This document shows positions 8,331-17,216 of a stretch of DNA of 55,427 bases, one piece after another. The notes under the pieces were generated by a model. The model searched no databases, was not told the origin of the DNA, and saw only the letters and a program-made list of their open reading frames with translations. Position 1 is the stretch's first letter, and each line of letters starts with the position of its first letter. Source of the stretch: an uncultured Faecalibacterium sp. (lineage in GTDB: Bacteria; Bacillota; Clostridia; Oscillospirales; Ruminococcaceae); contig CAAHET010000086.1 of NCBI GenBank assembly GCA_900772565.1, forward strand, positions 1-55,427. The letters run 5' to 3'. The position numbers were made by a program, and so were the translations under genes.

Positions 8331-9683
8331 TCAGTGCTCCACGATATCGCGCAGGTCGTGCAGACCGTGCTCCAGCGTGACCACGATGACGTTATCGCCC
8401 ACTTGGATCTGGTCGCCGCCGCGGGGGATCAAAATCTTGCTGCCGCGGGTAATGCAGCACAGCAGCAGGTTCTTTTTCAGGTGCAGCTGGCTCAGGGGTA
8501 CGCCGGTGGCGGCGCTCTCTTCGTGCACCGTAAACTCCAGTGCCTCCACGCGGTCGTCCAGAATGCGGTACAGGGTCTTGATGTTGCTGCCCGCCTCGTT
8601 CTGCAGGGCGCGGACGTACTGCACGATGTAGTCACAGGTCATGTACTTGGGGTAAACCACGCTGCCCAGATCCAGCCCGGCCAGAATATCGTCAAATTCC
8701 AGACGGTTGACCTTGGTCACCAGCTTGCCGTTGGAGTGCTTTTTGGCAAACAGGGTCAGCAGCACGTTCTCTTCGTCGATGTTGGTCAGCGCCACAAAAG
8801 CCTCGGTGGATTCCAGACCCTCGGAAAGCAGAAACTCGCGGTTGGAGCCGTCCTCGTTCAGGATCTGTGCGCCGGGCAGCTGCTCGGCCAACTCTACGCA
8901 GCGGGCGGCGTCCCGCTCCACGATGCGCACCCGCACATGGTTTTCCAGCAATTCCTGACTGAGGTAGTAGGCAATGGCACCGCCGCCCACGATGAGGGCG
9001 TTGCGCACCGGCTGCACCGGCAGATGCAACTGCTGGAAGAAGGCGTGGGCCTTTTCCTGCGTGGCAAGGAAGGTGACCTGATCGCCCTTTTGCAGAACAA
9101 AGTTACCATTGGGGATGATGACCCCGCCCTCACGCTCTACTGCGCACACCAGAATATCGCTCTTGAGCCGGGTGGGGATCTCGCGGATGGCTACGCCGTC
9201 CAGCGCATCGGGCAGCGCAAACTTGATCAGCCGCACACGGCCGTCCGCAAAGGTATCGATCTTGCTGGCACCGGGGAACCGCAGCAGATGGGAGATTTCC
9301 TTTGCCGCTGCCATTTCCGGGTTGATGATGGCGGAAATGCCGATCTGCTTTTTGATAAAGTCCAGCTCGTGGCTGTAAGACGGGTTGCGCACACGGGCAA
9401 TGCCGTGGCAGTGACCCGCCTTTTTGGCAAACATGCAGCAAAGCAGGTTCAGTTCGTCCGAGCCGGTGACCGCAATGAACACGTCCGCATCTTCAATGCC
9501 CGCCTCAGACAGGGTGGTGATGGACGAGCCATTGCCCACGATGCCCAGCACGTCGTAGCTTTCGGTCAGGTGCTCCACGCGCGCTTTGTTGGTGTCCACC
9601 ACAGTCACGTTGTGGCCTTCCTCGCTGAGCTGGCGTGCCAGAGCCGTACCGACCTTGCCGCCGCCCACCAGAATGATCTTCAT
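8331..9683 (-). CDS. trkA: Trk potassium transport regulatory subunit TrkA
   Basis: A 450-residue cytoplasmic protein with two RCK units in tandem, each a Rossmann NAD-binding half and an RCK-C half. The first begins MKIILVGGGKVGTAL at the start codon; the second begins ALIVGGGAIAYYLSQ near residue 230. The doubled architecture is that of TrkA rather than the single-unit KtrA. It binds NADH/NAD or adenine nucleotides and controls TrkH. The start at 9683 has AAGGAC and AGGAG upstream, and longer frames would begin inside the promoter region. GdpP elsewhere in the window is relevant because cyclic di-AMP commonly binds RCK-C domains. Confidence 0.95.
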   Translation of the reverse strand: MKIILVGGGKVGTALARQLSEEGHNVTVVDTNKARVEHLTESYDVLGIVGNGSSITTLSEAGIEDADVFIAVTGSDELNLLCCMFAKKAGHCHGIARVRNPSYSHELDFIKKQIGISAIINPEMAAAKEISHLLRFPGASKIDTFADGRVRLIKFALPDALDGVAIREIPTRLKSDILVCAVEREGGVIIPNGNFVLQKGDQVTFLATQEKAHAFFQQLHLPVQPVRNALIVGGGAIAYYLSQELLENHVRVRIVERDAARCVELAEQLPGAQILNEDGSNREFLLSEGLESTEAFVALTNIDEENVLLTLFAKKHSNGKLVTKVNRLEFDDILAGLDLGSVVYPKYMTCDYIVQYVRALQNEAGSNIKTLYRILDDRVEALEFTVHEESAATGVPLSQLHLKKNLLLCCITRGSKILIPRGGDQIQVGDNVIVVTLEHGLHDLRDIVEH

Positions 9684-9854
9684 AACAAGTCCTTTCTCCT
9701 TCGGCAGCCCCTTTTCCCGGGGCATACAAGTACAGTATAGTATACCATATCCCGCCGCAAAGTTCTACCGTTTGCCCCGCAAATACATCGAATTGCTTAA
9801 AAAGCGACTATTTCTTTGTGCAAAAGAACAATTTGCAGCATAAAATGCAAAAAT

Positions 9855-9886
9855 GGGACTGCCGCACATCTTTGTGCAGCAGTCCC
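9855..9886 (-). terminator. Terminator of the deoB-pdp operon
   Basis: GGGACTGC (9855-9862) pairs with GCAGTCCC (9879-9886), with an inner GCACA/TGTGC stem. Read leftward it is followed by ATTTTTGC. Confidence 0.7.
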
Positions 9887-9906
9887 TTGGGGCAAAACGA
9901 TTTAGA

Positions 9907-9932
9907 ATGCCCTCCGCGTGCGCTTTGGGCAT
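9907..9932. repeat. Short palindromic repeat, copy 1
   Basis: Six-bp arms ATGCCC and GGGCAT enclose TCCGCGTGCGCTTT. The same 26-base design recurs at 46156-46181 with compensated arm changes, and in decayed form at 15226-15250. It lies just past the pdp stop codon. Confidence 0.5.
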
Positions 9933-9967
9933 CATTATAAGAGCAAGGTCTCCCCTGCTGTCAGGTC

Positions 9968-11287
9968 TCAGTACCGTTCTACGCCGTCCTTGGTGACAAG
10001 GGCGTACACCAGCGGGGCTTCCTCCGGCTTTTCAGCGCCGTACACAAGGCCGCTGCGGTACTCGGCAGCGGCGGCTTCAAACTTGTCCGCTGCGCCGTAG
10101 AAGGTGGCAAGGCTCTCGCCCTTATGGACGTAGTCGCCGCGCTTTTTGTGCAGGGTGATGCCGGCGGCAAAGTCCAGCGGGTCGCCCTTTTTCTGGCGGC
10201 CTGCGCCCAGCAGCACGCTGGCAGAGCCGATCTTTTCGGCATCGTTGGCCACAATGTAGCCGTTCTGCTCGGCCAGCAGCTCGTAACTGGCGGCGGGTTG
10301 TGCAAACAGGCTGTAATCGTCCAGTACCCGGATATCGCCGCCCTGTGCGGCAAACATTTCCTTGCACTTTTCAAAGGCAGAGCCGTCCGCAATGACAGCC
10401 TCGGCCATAGCGCAGCAGTGGGCGGCATCGCCCTTGCCCGCCAGCACCAGCATGTTGGCTGCCAATTGCAGGCACACCTCGGTCAGGTCTGCCGGGCCGT
10501 GGCCCTTGAGCACGTCCATGCTCTCCATCACTTCCAGACTGTTGCCGATGTTATGCCCCAGCGGGGTGTCCATATCGGTGATCATGGCGGCTACCCGGCG
10601 GCCATGATGGGTGCCGATGGCGACCATCAGCTGCGCCAGCTCGATGCTCTGGTCCACAGTTTTCATAAAGGCACCTGTGCCGGTGGTGACATCCAGCAGG
10701 ATGGCGTCCGAGCCGGAGGCCAGCTTTTTGGACATGATGCTGGAGGCGATGAGCGGGATGCAGCTGACGGTGGCGGTAACGTCCCGCAGGGCGTACATCT
10801 TTTTATCTGCCACTGCGATGCCCTCACTCTGACCAATGACCGACAGGCCGATCCGATTCACCTGTGCAAAGAACTCCTCCTGCGAGAGGGCGGTTTTTGT
10901 ACCGGGCACACTTTCCATCTTGTCGATGGTGCCGCCGGTGTGGCCGAGGCCCCGGCCGCTCATTTTGGCGATCTTCACCCCGCAGGCCGCCACGATGGGT
11001 GCAATAACCAGCGTGGTCTTATCGCCCACGCCGCCGGTGGAGTGCTTATCCACCTTAATGCCCGGAATGGGCGAAAGGTCTACCATCACGCCGCTGTGCG
11101 CCATTACATCGGTCAGCTCGGCGGTCTCTTCGTTGGTCATGCCGCGCAGGTATACTGCCATCATCCATGCGGCCATCTGGTAGTCGGTCACATCCCCGCA
11201 GACAAAGCCGTTGACAATGGCTTCCAGTTCTTCCCGGGTGTGGATGCCGCCATCCCGCTTTTTTGCGATCAGATCATAAATACGCAT
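9968..11287 (-). CDS. pdp: Pyrimidine-nucleoside (thymidine) phosphorylase
   Basis: A 439-residue enzyme that splits thymidine, deoxyuridine or uridine with phosphate, releasing the base and (deoxy)ribose 1-phosphate. The family signature is plain: KVDKHSTGGVGDKTT near residue 80 binds phosphate, followed by KMSGRGLGHTGGTIDK, and later SIMSKKLASGSDAILLDV. The length equals the Gram-positive Pdp/DeoA family. It is the second gene after deoB (37-base gap); deoB converts its sugar phosphate product to the 5-phosphate form. Sequence alone does not separate Pdp from thymidine-specific DeoA; the Gram-positive setting favours broad pyrimidine specificity. Confidence 0.93.
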   Translation of the reverse strand: MRIYDLIAKKRDGGIHTREELEAIVNGFVCGDVTDYQMAAWMMAVYLRGMTNEETAELTDVMAHSGVMVDLSPIPGIKVDKHSTGGVGDKTTLVIAPIVAACGVKIAKMSGRGLGHTGGTIDKMESVPGTKTALSQEEFFAQVNRIGLSVIGQSEGIAVADKKMYALRDVTATVSCIPLIASSIMSKKLASGSDAILLDVTTGTGAFMKTVDQSIELAQLMVAIGTHHGRRVAAMITDMDTPLGHNIGNSLEVMESMDVLKGHGPADLTEVCLQLAANMLVLAGKGDAAHCCAMAEAVIADGSAFEKCKEMFAAQGGDIRVLDDYSLFAQPAASYELLAEQNGYIVANDAEKIGSASVLLGAGRQKKGDPLDFAAGITLHKKRGDYVHKGESLATFYGAADKFEAAAAEYRSGLVYGAEKPEEAPLVYALVTKDGVERY

Positions 11288-11324
11288 CGTTTCACGCTCC
11301 TGTTCTTCTTACTTTTGGGGCGTT

Positions 11325-12503
11325 TTATGCCCGGATCTCCTGCCATACGCTCTTGCCGTCCAGCGTGGAAGCGTCCACCTCCAGATATTCGCAGATAGTC
11401 TTGGCAATGGTGCCGAAGCACAGCTTGGTGCCCAGATCCGTACCCGCCTTTACGCCCTTGCCGCAGACCAGATACGGCACATACTCGCGGGTATGGTCGG
11501 TGGTCTTGGTGTAGGAGGGGTCGCAGCCGTGGTCGGCGGTGATCATGAGCAGGTCGCCCTCCCGCATCCCCGGCAGGAAGTCAGCCAGAAAACGGTCGAA
11601 CTCGGTAGCGGCGGCAGCGTAGCCTGCCACATCACGGCGGTGGCCGTAGAGCATATCAAAATCCACCAGATTCACGAAGGCAAGGCCTTCAAAATCCCGG
11701 GTCTGCAAGGCCTTGGTAAAGGCGATGCCGTTGGTGTTGCCGGTGGTCTTGATCTTTTCGGTCACGCCCTCGCCATCAAAAATATCGTAGATCTTGCCCA
11801 CGGCGATCACGTCCTTACCGGCATCCTTCAGCAGATCCAGCATGGTGGCGCGGGGCGGCTTCAGGCTCAGGTCGTGGCGGTTGGTGGTGCGGTAGAAGGT
11901 GTCCGCGCTGTTACCAAGGAAGGGGCGGGCGATCACACGGCCCACACCATACTTACCCTTGAGCATTTCCCGGGCGATCTCGCAGTAGCGGTACAGCTCC
12001 TGCACCGGCACAAGCTCCTCGTTGGCGGCCACCTGAAAAACGCTGTCGGCGCTGGTGTACACGATGAGGGCGTTTTCCCGCATGGCCTGCTCGCCGTAGT
12101 CCTTCAGCACCTGCGTGCCGGAATAGGGCTTGTTGCACAGCACCTTGTGGCCGGTCTTTTGCTCATACTCCCGGATCAGCTCCTCCGGGAAGCCCTCGGG
12201 GAAGGTAGGCAGCGGCTCCGGGCTGACCACACCGGCGATCTCCCAGTGGCCGATGGTGGTATCCTTGCCCATGCTCTGCTCCTGCAGGCGGGCAAAGGCA
12301 GCCGCCGGGGCATTCACTCTCTCCCCTGCGGTCACGCCGTCAATGTTGAACAAGCCCAGCTTGCGCAGATTGGGACAGTTGAAATTGGGGTGGTTTGCAA
12401 TGGCACCCAAGGTGTTGGTGCCTGCATCGCCGAAATCAGCGGCGTCCGGCTCTGCGCCGATGCCAAAGCTGTCCAGCACGATCAGAAAAACGCGTTTTTC
12501 CAT
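11325..12503 (-). CDS. deoB: Phosphopentomutase
   Basis: A 392-residue metal-dependent mutase of the alkaline phosphatase superfamily. It interconverts (deoxy)ribose 1-phosphate and 5-phosphate in nucleoside salvage. The N-terminal VLDSFGIGAEPDA carries a metal-binding aspartate; KDTTIGHWE is the threonine/histidine region that is phosphorylated; MITADHGCDPSY and the following H-T-R-E near the C-terminus supply the second metal site. The ATG at 12503 is chosen because it begins the conserved strand and has GGAG upstream; the frame runs further but into the promoter (12561-12589). It forms an operon with pdp. Confidence 0.95.
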   Translation of the reverse strand: MEKRVFLIVLDSFGIGAEPDAADFGDAGTNTLGAIANHPNFNCPNLRKLGLFNIDGVTAGERVNAPAAAFARLQEQSMGKDTTIGHWEIAGVVSPEPLPTFPEGFPEELIREYEQKTGHKVLCNKPYSGTQVLKDYGEQAMRENALIVYTSADSVFQVAANEELVPVQELYRYCEIAREMLKGKYGVGRVIARPFLGNSADTFYRTTNRHDLSLKPPRATMLDLLKDAGKDVIAVGKIYDIFDGEGVTEKIKTTGNTNGIAFTKALQTRDFEGLAFVNLVDFDMLYGHRRDVAGYAAAATEFDRFLADFLPGMREGDLLMITADHGCDPSYTKTTDHTREYVPYLVCGKGVKAGTDLGTKLCFGTIAKTICEYLEVDASTLDGKSVWQEIRA

Positions 12504-12560
12504 AATGGTCACTCCATTTCTCCGGGGCGCGTCCCGGAACAGTACTACTTTATTACCCTT

Positions 12561-12589
12561 ATTATAAGCAAAAAGCCCCTCAGATGCAA
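12561..12589 (-). promoter_or_regulatory. Promoter of deoB-pdp
   Basis: -35 TTGCAT (12584-12589), 17-base spacer, consensus -10 TATAAT (12561-12566), reading leftward, about 50 bases before the start codon. Confidence 0.75.
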
Positions 12590-12927
12590 GAGGAAGCAAC
12601 CCTGTGCGGTCTTATCAGTTTTTACGTTTTGCAGCAGTTTTCCCTTGTGAGACAGCCCGCAGAAAGCTGCGCCGCATCGTTAAGTTTTCTACAATCTCTC
12701 CCACCAGCATAAACAGACGCAAAAACTTGTATTCAAGCAAAAATTCCTCTTGCTCTCTTGCACTGGAACGATTATAATAATAGGTGGTAGAGTTTTGTGT
12801 TTTCTGCTTTACCACATAAACCGACCCGCTGTACCGGGAGCTTTTTTGTTCCCCTTGGTCATACACAGCAGCCTGCAGGGATGCTGTGCCGGATATAAGT
12901 AAGAGAGAGTTGACGGAGGTATATCGC
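12590..12927. other. deoB-pyk divergent intergenic region
   Basis: The gene-free gap holds the two divergent promoters and a pyk leader of about 143 bases. In the leader, GGTGGTAG can pair with CTTTACCAC, a short CCCG/CGGG stem is followed by AGCTTTTTT, and CACAGCA/TGCTGTG forms a third hairpin near 12864-12888. An 83-codon leftward frame (12615-12866) overlaps the pyk promoter and was not called. Confidence 0.5.
12750..12778 (+). promoter_or_regulatory. Promoter of pyk-luxS
   Basis: -35 TTGCTC (12750-12755), 17-base spacer, consensus -10 TATAAT (12773-12778). It predicts a leader of about 143 bases. Confidence 0.65.
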
Positions 12928-14679
12928 ATGAGAAAGACGAAAATTATTTGCACCCTTGGCCCTTCCACCGATAAGGAAGGCGTGCTGCGCGATCTGATCG
13001 CCAACGGCATGAACGTGGCCCGTTTCAATTTTTCCCACGGTTCCCACGAGGAGCATCTGGGCCGCTTTGAAAAGCTGAAGGCTCTGCGCGAAGAGCTGGG
13101 CAAGCCCGTGGCCGCACTGCTGGATACCAAGGGCCCCGAGATCCGCCTGAAGGACTTCAAGAACGGCGTTGAGAATCTGGTTGCAGGCCAGACCTTTACC
13201 CTGACCACCCGCGATGTGGAGGGCACCAACGAGATCTGCTCCATCACCTACAAGGACCTGCCCATGGACGTGGAGCCGGGCGGCACCATCATGCTGGACG
13301 ACGGCCTGATCAAGCTGCAGATCCAGACCGTGAACGACACCGACATCGTCTGCACCGTGCTGAACAACGGCAAGATCAAGAACAAGAAGGGCGTCAATGT
13401 GCCCGGCGTGCACCTGTCCATGCCGTATATGAGCCAGCGCGATAAGGATGATATCATCTTCGGCATCCAGCAGGGCTATGATTTCATCGCCGCCTCTTTT
13501 GTGCGCACCGCACAGGACGTGTACGATATCCGCAACCTGCTGAACCAGTACGACTCCAACATCCGCATCATTGCAAAGATCGAGAACCGCGAGGGCGTGA
13601 ACAACATCGACAGCATTCTGGCCGCTGCCGACGCCGTGATGGTCGCCCGTGGCGATCTGGGCGTGGAGATCGACTTCACCGAGCTGCCCGGCATCCAGAA
13701 GACCATCATCGAGCGCTCCTTCTCCTTCGGCAAGCCCATCGTCACCGCTACCCAGATGCTGGACAGCATGATGGTGAACCCCCGCCCCACCCGCGCCGAG
13801 ATCTCGGACGTGGCAAACGCCATCTACGACGGCACCTCTGCCATTATGCTGTCCGGTGAGACCGCTGCCGGTGCCTACCCCGTGGAGGCGCTCAAGACCA
13901 TGTCCGCTATTGCAGAGCGCACCGAGCAGGAGGGCTTCCATCTGCGCGGCCGTACGATGGATTCCAACCCCGGCAAGATCAGCGTATCCGACGCTACTGC
14001 CCATGCTGCCTGCCTGACCGCACGGGATGTGAACGCCGCCGCCATCGTGACCGTGTCCGAGTCCGGCACCACTGCCCGCCTGCTGAGCAAGTACCGCCCG
14101 CAGCAGCCCATCATCGCCTGCGTCATGCGCGAGCAGGTGCAGCGTCAGCTGTCCCTGAGCTGGGGCATCACCCCGCTAATGATGTCTCTGGCACACAGCA
14201 CCGATGAGCTGATCGAGATGTCCACCGCTCTGGCCAAGGAGAACGGCTACCTGCACAACGGCGAGCTGGCTGTTGTGACCGCAGGCGTGCCCGTGGGCGT
14301 TTCCGGCACCACCAACATGATCAAGATCCACATGGTGGGCAACTGTCTGGCTACCGGCGTGGGTGTCGGCCCCGAGAATAACGATGTTGCCAGCGGCAAG
14401 GCCTGCGTCTGCCGTACCATGGACGAGGTGCGTGCCAAGTTCAAGCCCGGCATGGTGCTGGTGGTGCCTTCCACCAGCAACGAGATGCTGAGCTATGTGC
14501 GCGACGCCGCCGCTCTGGTGGTAGAGGAGCCCGGCCTGAACAGCCACGCCGCCATTGCCGGCAAAGCACTGCTGAAGCCCACCGTTGTGGGTGCCGCCGG
14601 TGCTACCAGCCACATCCGCGATGGTCTGATGGTGGCTGTGGACTGCGCACACGGCAGTGTGCAGCGCCTGCAGGGCTAA
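12928..14679 (+). CDS. pyk: Pyruvate kinase with C-terminal PEP-utiliser domain
   Basis: A 583-residue glycolytic enzyme that converts phosphoenolpyruvate and ADP to pyruvate and ATP. It begins with TKIICTLGPSTD; ARFNFSHGSHEEH follows, and IIAKIENREGVNNI contains the catalytic lysine. The metal-binding MVARGDLGVE and the IVTATQMLDSM segment are intact. Residues beyond about 480 form the extra C-terminal domain of Bacillus-type enzymes, related to the mobile domain of PEP synthases, with GLNSHAAIAGKAL at the site equivalent to the TSH motif. The start has CGGAGG seven bases before it. Codon use is strongly biased towards C-ending codons, as expected of a highly expressed gene. luxS follows after 22 bases. 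Confidence 0.97.
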   Translation: MRKTKIICTLGPSTDKEGVLRDLIANGMNVARFNFSHGSHEEHLGRFEKLKALREELGKPVAALLDTKGPEIRLKDFKNGVENLVAGQTFTLTTRDVEGTNEICSITYKDLPMDVEPGGTIMLDDGLIKLQIQTVNDTDIVCTVLNNGKIKNKKGVNVPGVHLSMPYMSQRDKDDIIFGIQQGYDFIAASFVRTAQDVYDIRNLLNQYDSNIRIIAKIENREGVNNIDSILAAADAVMVARGDLGVEIDFTELPGIQKTIIERSFSFGKPIVTATQMLDSMMVNPRPTRAEISDVANAIYDGTSAIMLSGETAAGAYPVEALKTMSAIAERTEQEGFHLRGRTMDSNPGKISVSDATAHAACLTARDVNAAAIVTVSESGTTARLLSKYRPQQPIIACVMREQVQRQLSLSWGITPLMMSLAHSTDELIEMSTALAKENGYLHNGELAVVTAGVPVGVSGTTNMIKIHMVGNCLATGVGVGPENNDVASGKACVCRTMDEVRAKFKPGMVLVVPSTSNEMLSYVRDAAALVVEEPGLNSHAAIAGKALLKPTVVGAAGATSHIRDGLMVAVDCAHGSVQRLQG

Positions 14680-14701
14680 GACATAAAAGGAGAACCGTAG
14701 T

Positions 14702-15154
14702 ATGGAACGTATCGCAAGCTTTTGCGTGGATCACACCCGGCTGGAGCGCGGAATGTACCTGAGCCGTCAGGACGGGGATGTGCTCACTTGGGACATCCGC
14801 ATGAAAAAGCCCAATCAGGGCGATTACCTGACCACCGCCGCCGCCCACACGCTGGAGCACCTGTTTGCCACCTACGCGCGCAACAGCGCTGTGAAGGACG
14901 GGGTGATCTATGTTGGTCCCATGGGCTGCCGCACCGGCTTTTATCTGCTTACCCGGGGACTGACCCCGGCGCAGGCATTGCAGCTGACGGTGGATGCCTA
15001 CCGCTTTATGGCTGGCTTTGAGGGCGCTGTGCCCGGTGCCAGCGAGGTGGAGTGTGGCAACTACCGCGATATGGATCTGCCCGCTGTCAAGGCCGAGGCC
15101 GCTGCCATGCTGCCCGTGCTGGAAGCGCTGACCGCAGAGGATCTGCACTACTGA
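14702..15154 (+). CDS. luxS: S-ribosylhomocysteine lyase LuxS
   Basis: A 150-residue metalloenzyme that cleaves S-ribosylhomocysteine to homocysteine and DPD, the autoinducer-2 precursor, in the activated methyl cycle. The metal ligands are visible: H49 and H53 in HTLEH and C118 in ECGNY. C76 in GPMGCRTGFYL is the catalytic acid/base cysteine, and E52 the second. Length is normal for the family. It lies 22 bases after pyk with its own AAGGAG and before a strong terminator, so it is probably expressed with pyk. No pfs (SAH nucleosidase) gene adjoins it. Confidence 0.97.
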   Translation: MERIASFCVDHTRLERGMYLSRQDGDVLTWDIRMKKPNQGDYLTTAAAHTLEHLFATYARNSAVKDGVIYVGPMGCRTGFYLLTRGLTPAQALQLTVDAYRFMAGFEGAVPGASEVECGNYRDMDLPAVKAEAAAMLPVLEALTAEDLHY

Positions 15155-15164
15155 TCTATGAACC

Positions 15165-15207
15165 AAAAGGAGCACCGCACAGTTTTTTTGCGCGGTGCTC
15201 CTTTTTT
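15165..15207 (+). terminator. Terminator of pyk-luxS
   Basis: A 14-bp stem, AAAAGGAGCACCGC (15165-15178) with GCGGTGCTCCTTTT (15192-15205), closed by a T-rich loop and followed by more T. Confidence 0.9.
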
Positions 15208-15225
15208 GTTGTGAGACGATTTTGA

Positions 15226-15250
15226 ATTTTCTCCGCTTTGCTCTAGATAT
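15226..15250. repeat. Decayed palindromic repeat, copy 3
   Basis: The stretch TTCTCCGCTTTGCTCT keeps the loop of the 9907 and 46156 repeats with a one-base loss, but the arms no longer pair. The flank ACGATTTTGAAT also resembles ACGATTTAGAAT at copy 1. Confidence 0.3.
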
Positions 15251-15278
15251 TTTCAGCAGAAGATTTATTTAAAATTTT

Positions 15279-15319
15279 AGGGCAGGGGAACATCTGCGGA
15301 TGTTCCCCTGCCCTGTTTT
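15279..15319. terminator. Bidirectional terminator between luxS and the HAD gene
   Basis: A 16-bp stem, AGGGCAGGGGAACATC (15279-15294) with GATGTTCCCCTGCCCT (15299-15314), flanked by AT-rich sequence. It mainly serves the leftward lacI-HAD operon. Confidence 0.85.
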
Positions 15320-15333
15320 CACAAAAAGAGATT

Positions 15334-16176
15334 TCAAATCAGCCCCAAGGCTGCAAACTCCTTGGCAATGCCGTCCTCGTACACCGAGGGGGCAATGCGG
15401 TCGCAGCGCTGCTTCAGGCTTGCAGAGCCATTAGCCATACAGACACTGATGCCGACCACATCGGTCATTTGCAGGTCGTTGTCGCTGTCGCCAAAGCCGA
15501 TACTGTCCTGCAAGGGCACGCCCAAATAGTCGCAGACGGCCTTGATGCCGCGCCCTTTGTCAAATCTGCGGTTGATGAGCTCGCCGTTCACATAGCCACC
15601 GTCCAGACCGTCCAGCTTGCTCTCGCAGAACACGAATCTGTCCTCATACAGACGCTTAGCTTCGTCCAAGTCCTTGCTGTGCTCCGCGATATACACGATC
15701 TTATATAGCGGCTCGCCCTTGTAATCAGACAGCGGGCTGATGGTCATGCCGTCCTCCATGGCCTTGCGCCAGCGGGCGGCTTCGCTGTTCAGGGGGCCTG
15801 CATCCCGGTGGGTAAAGCTCCAACGCTCGATCATCTTCAGGCTGCCGTAGGTGGCATCCCGCGCTTCCAGCGTGCACTCCACGCCGTGGCGCTCCATGGC
15901 GCTGCGCACATCCTGTGCCAGCTGCGGCTCCATGGGCAGGTCTACCAGCACCTTGTCCCCGCAGAACACATAACCGCCGGCGCTGCACACTGCACCGTCA
16001 AAGCCGTAGTCCAGCAGCGGCTGGGTCATGCGCAGGTTACGCCCGGTGCACAGAAACAGCTTGTGACCGTTGGCGTGCGCCTTGCGCAGCGCCTCCACCG
16101 CGCTTTGGGGGATCAGCATCTCGCCCGGGGGCAGCAGCGTGCCATCAATATCTAAAAAAATCAGCTTTTGTTTCAT
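15334..16176 (-). CDS. Cof-type HAD-IIB hydrolase (sugar phosphatase-like)
   Basis: A 280-residue phosphatase of the haloacid dehalogenase superfamily. DIDGTLL at residues 9-15 supplies the nucleophile and acid aspartates, CTGRN the second motif, and GFGDSDND near 228 the metal-binding motif; the large alpha/beta cap between them marks subfamily IIB. Such proteins dephosphorylate sugar phosphates, FMN or similar metabolites with broad specificity. It follows the LacI-type regulator by 13 bases and shares its promoter, suggesting a sugar phosphate substrate, but the substrate cannot be fixed from sequence. Confidence 0.88.
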   Translation of the reverse strand: MKQKLIFLDIDGTLLPPGEMLIPQSAVEALRKAHANGHKLFLCTGRNLRMTQPLLDYGFDGAVCSAGGYVFCGDKVLVDLPMEPQLAQDVRSAMERHGVECTLEARDATYGSLKMIERWSFTHRDAGPLNSEAARWRKAMEDGMTISPLSDYKGEPLYKIVYIAEHSKDLDEAKRLYEDRFVFCESKLDGLDGGYVNGELINRRFDKGRGIKAVCDYLGVPLQDSIGFGDSDNDLQMTDVVGISVCMANGSASLKQRCDRIAPSVYEDGIAKEFAALGLI

Positions 16177-16189
16177 TCGTTCCTCTTTT

Positions 16190-17182
16190 TTACAGCGAGC
16201 CGCGCTCTACCAGCGTATAGCCCAGCGTGGTCTGACGCACAGGTTCAGCGTCTGGCTCGGTATGCTCCAAGCTTTGCAGCAGCATCCGGGCAGCCTCCTG
16301 CCCTACCTGCCGCTGATAGAAGCGGATGGTGGTCAGGCCGGGCTGCACTACCTTGCCCGCCCAGTTGTCTCCGATGCCGGCAAGGCCAACGTCCTCCCCT
16401 ACTTTGCGTCCGGCAGTGCGCAGCACCTGCAACGCGCCAAAGGCCACGGTGTCGGTCACGCAGACCACACCGTCCAGCTGCGGGCAGCGTGCCAGCAGCT
16501 CCTCCATGCAGCGGTGCCCCTCTTCCATGGAAAAGGCGGCGCAGTAGGCACGGGGCAGACCGTCCGCGTTCAGTCCCGCCTCCCGCAGCGCATCCTGCAC
16601 ACCCTGACGGCGAGCAATGCCGGTGGCGGCGTCCTGCTCGCTGCCGCCGATGTACACGATATTTCTGCGGCCATGCTCCAGCATCTTCCGGGTCAGGTCG
16701 CGGGCGGCAGAGCGGTCATCATTATAAACGCAGGGCAGGTCTGCAAAGCGCTGTCCCGTTACCACCACGGGCACACGGCAGTCTTTCAGCGCCTTGCACA
16801 GCTGCGGGCTGTTATCACAGCCCAGCAGAATGATACCGGCTACATGGTTGCGCTGCAATGCTGTAAGATATTCCAGTTCCATCTGCTCGTCCAACTCGGT
16901 GTCCGCCAGCAGCATCAGGTAGCGGCTTGCGCTCAGTTCGGCTGCAATGCCGCTGGTGATCTGCCCCACCGACTGGGAGCTGATGCTGGGCACAATGACC
17001 CCCACCTGACGCACCTTGCCGGTGCGCAGGGTCTGGGCGGCAGTGTCCGGGCTGTAACCGGTCTTTTCCACTACGGCTTGTATCACGGCGCGCTTCTGCT
17101 CGCTGAGAGGGCCGCCGTTCAAATAGCGGCTGACCGCAGCACTGGAAACGCCTGCCAGCTTTGCAATATCACTGATGGTCAT
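16190..17182 (-). CDS. LacI-family transcriptional repressor
   Basis: A 330-residue repressor. Residues 1-50 form the helix-turn-helix and hinge (TISDIAKLAGVSSAAVSRYL), and the rest is the periplasmic-binding-protein-like effector domain (VGVIVPSISSQSVGQI, then AGIILLGCDNS and DGVVCVTDTVAFGA). It resembles sugar operon repressors such as those for sucrose. A palindromic operator (17217-17230) between its own -10 box and start codon implies autorepression. A HAD phosphatase follows in the operon; no transporter or glycosidase is adjacent, so its main targets may be elsewhere. Confidence 0.92.
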   Translation of the reverse strand: MTISDIAKLAGVSSAAVSRYLNGGPLSEQKRAVIQAVVEKTGYSPDTAAQTLRTGKVRQVGVIVPSISSQSVGQITSGIAAELSASRYLMLLADTELDEQMELEYLTALQRNHVAGIILLGCDNSPQLCKALKDCRVPVVVTGQRFADLPCVYNDDRSAARDLTRKMLEHGRRNIVYIGGSEQDAATGIARRQGVQDALREAGLNADGLPRAYCAAFSMEEGHRCMEELLARCPQLDGVVCVTDTVAFGALQVLRTAGRKVGEDVGLAGIGDNWAGKVVQPGLTTIRFYQRQVGQEAARMLLQSLEHTEPDAEPVRQTTLGYTLVERGSL

Positions 17183-17216
17183 GGGGTTTATCTCCGTTCC
17201 CTCTCCGGTGGTAATG

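Noticed and set aside
12615..12866. An 83-codon leftward frame between deoB and pyk with a plausible-looking hydrophobic middle
   Set aside because: It has no RBS, uses AT-rich codons unlike neighbours, and overlaps the pyk promoter and leader.
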